The notes under the pieces are model-generated. The model was not told where the DNA came from, searched no databases, and saw only the letters and a list, made by a program, of their open reading frames with translations. The position numbers and the translations under genes are program-made. Below are positions 5,736 through 7,226 of a DNA stretch of 7,226 nucleotides, piece after piece. The stretch covers positions 1 through 7,226 of the forward strand of contig CAZJFS010000206.1 in the NCBI GenBank assembly GCA_964545075.1, given 5' to 3'. This DNA comes from DAOPXV01 sp035352535 (GTDB lineage: Bacteria > Muiribacteriota > UBA9980). Positions within the stretch are counted from its first letter, which is position 1. Each line of letters starts with the position of its first letter.

Positions 5736-6734
5736 CTAATTTTGCAGGAGTTTTTTAAATTCATTCGTCAATTCCGGGACGACCTGAAAAAGGTCGCCCA
5801 CTATTCCGTAATCGGCGATTTTAAATATGTTGGCTTCCGGATCCTTGTTTATGGCCACGATGCATTTCGAACTCTGCATTCCGACCGCGTGCTGGATCGC
5901 GCCTGAAATGCCGCAGGCGATGTATAATTTGGGATTGACGATTTTTCCCGTCTGTCCGACCTGATCGGGGTGTTCGCGCCATCCGGCGTCGACCGCCGCG
6001 CGCGATGCTCCGACAACGCCGTTTATGGCGGCGGCCAGATCTTCCAGAAGTTTGAAGTTTTCTTTTGATCCGACGCCGCGCCCGCCCGCGACGATGATGT
6101 CGGCTTCGGTCAGGTCGATCTTTTTCGAAACGTCTTTTATGATATTGATTAATTTTATGGTCGTGTCGCACTCAACCGTTTGAGGAGCGGCTTCGATCTC
6201 GCATGCGCCTTTTACCGCGTCTGAAATTTCCGTGACGTTCGGGCGCAGGGTTATAATGGACGCGCCCTCATTGCAAAAAGTCATCCTGGCCCTTACTTTT
6301 CCGGCATAGATAGGATGTTCGGCGACGACTTCGCCGGACGACCCGTCGCGCGTGATTGAAATGGCGTCGGGAATTATCGGCATGGAAGCGATAACGGCGA
6401 GGCGTTTCGCGAGTTCCGAAGAATTCGCGGTATGCGATAACAAGACGAGCCCGGGTTTTACGCAGTCAACGCAGTTCTTTAAAGCCCCCGCGAAAGTTTC
6501 CTTTGAAAAAATGCCCAGGGCGTCGTTTTCTACGTAGAGCACTTTTTTAAATGAGAGCGTTTTTGCTTCGGCGGCCACTTCCGCGCGATCGGCGGGGGAC
6601 GTCAGCAAAAGCCCGACGATCTCGCTTTCGGGCGAGAGACCTTTAGCGACCGTCAGCAATTCAAGGGTATTTTTCTTGATCTTTTTATTCGCGTGTTCGA
6701 TATATATCAATATAGGCTGGGAATTGAGTTTCAT
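5736..6734 (-). CDS. fixB: FixB / electron transfer flavoprotein alpha subunit
   Basis: This 332-residue alpha subunit of the FixAB heterodimer carries one FAD. The N-terminal alpha/beta domain (about 5-190) is followed by the C-terminal FAD domain (about 205-325). The latter shows AGGRGVGSKENF (216-227), GASRAAVDAGW (242-252), QVGQTGKIV (258-266), the ETF-alpha signature starting LYIACGISGAIQH (270-282), and AINKDPEANIF. All FAD-contacting motifs appear intact, and there is no N-terminal ferredoxin extension of the kind found in some bifurcating EtfA proteins. The ATG at 6734 is preceded by AAAAGGAG with an 11-base A/T-rich spacer. The adjacent fixC and fixX genes indicate the FixABCX branch of ETFs rather than an acyl-CoA dehydrogenase partner. 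Confidence 0.94.
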   Translation of the reverse strand: MKLNSQPILIYIEHANKKIKKNTLELLTVAKGLSPESEIVGLLLTSPADRAEVAAEAKTLSFKKVLYVENDALGIFSKETFAGALKNCVDCVKPGLVLLSHTANSSELAKRLAVIASMPIIPDAISITRDGSSGEVVAEHPIYAGKVRARMTFCNEGASIITLRPNVTEISDAVKGACEIEAAPQTVECDTTIKLINIIKDVSKKIDLTEADIIVAGGRGVGSKENFKLLEDLAAAINGVVGASRAAVDAGWREHPDQVGQTGKIVNPKLYIACGISGAIQHAVGMQSSKCIVAINKDPEANIFKIADYGIVGDLFQVVPELTNEFKKLLQN

Positions 6735-6751
6735 CTTTATATAAACTCCTT

Positions 6752-6785
6752 TTATTAAATATTTATAGGCTCCAACATTTAATAA
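6752..6785 (-). repeat. AT-only inverted repeat in the fixA-fixB gap, abutting the fixB SD
   Basis: TTATTAAAT (6752-6760) and ATTTAATAA (6777-6785) form a 9-bp perfect stem with a 16-base loop in the 59-base gap between fixA and fixB. On the mRNA the 3' arm overlaps the first two A of the fixB SD (AAAAGGAG, 6753-6746). The stem has no G-C pair, so it would be weak. Confidence 0.4.
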
Positions 6786-6793
6786 GCCGCCGG

Positions 6794-7226
6794 TTATATT
6801 ATTTTAGCTTCGGTCCTTAAAAGGCCGACCAGCGTTTTAACGTTAGCCGGAAAATCTCCGTCGATCTTTTTGCCGGAAGGGCGCGGGGGCGGCGAACTGA
6901 GTTTCAATATTTTAACTTTTGGCGCCGACGATACGGCGGGCGTATCCATTATTTCTTTTTTCTTGGCGGCCATAATGCCTTTAAGCGAGGCGTATCTGGG
7001 TTCATTCAAGCCCTTCTGCGCCGTGAATAAAGCGGGAAGATGCGTTACGAGAGTTTCGCGTCCGCATTCGCCTTCGCGTTCGACTTCGGCGGTTTTCGCG
7101 TCGGGCGATATGGTAAGTTTTAAAATTGCCGTTATAACTGGTATTTTAAGCATTCCGGCTACGAGCACGGGCACGGTCGCGTAATCGTCATCGACGGCTT
7201 TCATGCCGGTTATTATGAAGTCATAA
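6794..7226 (-). CDS. fixA: FixA / electron transfer flavoprotein beta subunit (C-terminal part)
   Basis: The reading frame is open to the right edge, so the N-terminal half is outside the window and the start cannot be given; 143 residues are visible. They begin YDFIITGMKAVDDD, matching the conserved ETF-beta nucleotide-binding segment (TGxxAxDxD). Next comes VEREGECGRE...LPALFTAQ...LNEPRYASLKGIM, the family core that includes the partner-recognition region, then AKKKEI and a C-terminal arm that in known ETFs wraps around the alpha subunit. In FixAB this subunit holds the nucleotide or flavin that reacts with NADH and, by analogy with characterised FixABCX, is the bifurcation site; those residues cannot be checked here. 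The downstream order fixB, fixC, fixX supports fixA. The ATG at 7204 is internal to the conserved segment and is not the true start. Confidence 0.92.
   Translation of the reverse strand, partial: YDFIITGMKAVDDDYATVPVLVAGMLKIPVITAILKLTISPDAKTAEVEREGECGRETLVTHLPALFTAQKGLNEPRYASLKGIMAAKKKEIMDTPAVSSAPKVKILKLSSPPPRPSGKKIDGDFPANVKTLVGLLRTEAKII

Noticed and set aside
5821..6171. Open frame of 116 codons on the minus strand inside fixB, rich in Arg/His/Gly
   Set aside because: It overlaps a clearly conserved ETF alpha gene in another frame; its basic, low-complexity product is typical of a shadow frame.

Overview
The window looks like a stretch of bacterial chromosome. It has short intergenic gaps, Shine-Dalgarno (SD) motifs before most genes, two hairpin terminators and a recognisable operon. 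The FixABCX electron-transfer module and an exported LolA-fold-like protein suggest a Gram-negative-type bacterium with a quinone pool and low-potential (ferredoxin or flavodoxin) metabolism, probably anaerobic or microaerobic. The sequence does not let me name a lineage. The AT-rich spacers and the large ankyrin surface protein would fit an uncultivated group, but that is only an impression.

Left part (1-2122, minus strand): one large gene encodes a membrane-anchored protein. It has an N-terminal signal anchor, an Ig/Fn3-like domain, a long low-complexity linker with hexapeptide repeats, and five to six C-terminal ankyrin repeats predicted to lie outside the cytoplasm. It is separated by a strong bidirectional-looking hairpin (2056-2090) from a minus-strand gene for a secreted LolA-like protein (2123-2740).

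Middle (2741-4075): an AT-rich 145-base divergent promoter region separates the LolA-like gene from a plus-strand gene for a two-TM ion channel fused to an RCK (TrkA-N/TrkA-C) regulatory domain. Its closest recognisable architecture is MthK. The pore loop lacks the K+ filter TVGYG. The gene's own start appears almost leaderless, with no good SD. A strong AAGGAGG lies inside the gene just before methionines at the pore/RCK junction, where MthK has its internal start for a free RCK subunit. This is the most interesting signal in the window. The gene ends at a long perfect stem (3972-4037) that also serves the convergent operon.

Right part (4076-7226, minus strand): a compact operon reads fixA/etfB (cut by the window edge), fixB/etfA, fixC, fixX. 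Together FixAB (flavoprotein) and FixCX (membrane-associated flavoprotein plus Fe-S protein) are known in other bacteria to oxidise NADH. They split the electrons between a low-potential carrier (ferredoxin or flavodoxin) and the quinone pool. All four gene products are intact as far as visible. No nitrogen-fixation genes are seen in this window, so the module's purpose here is open.
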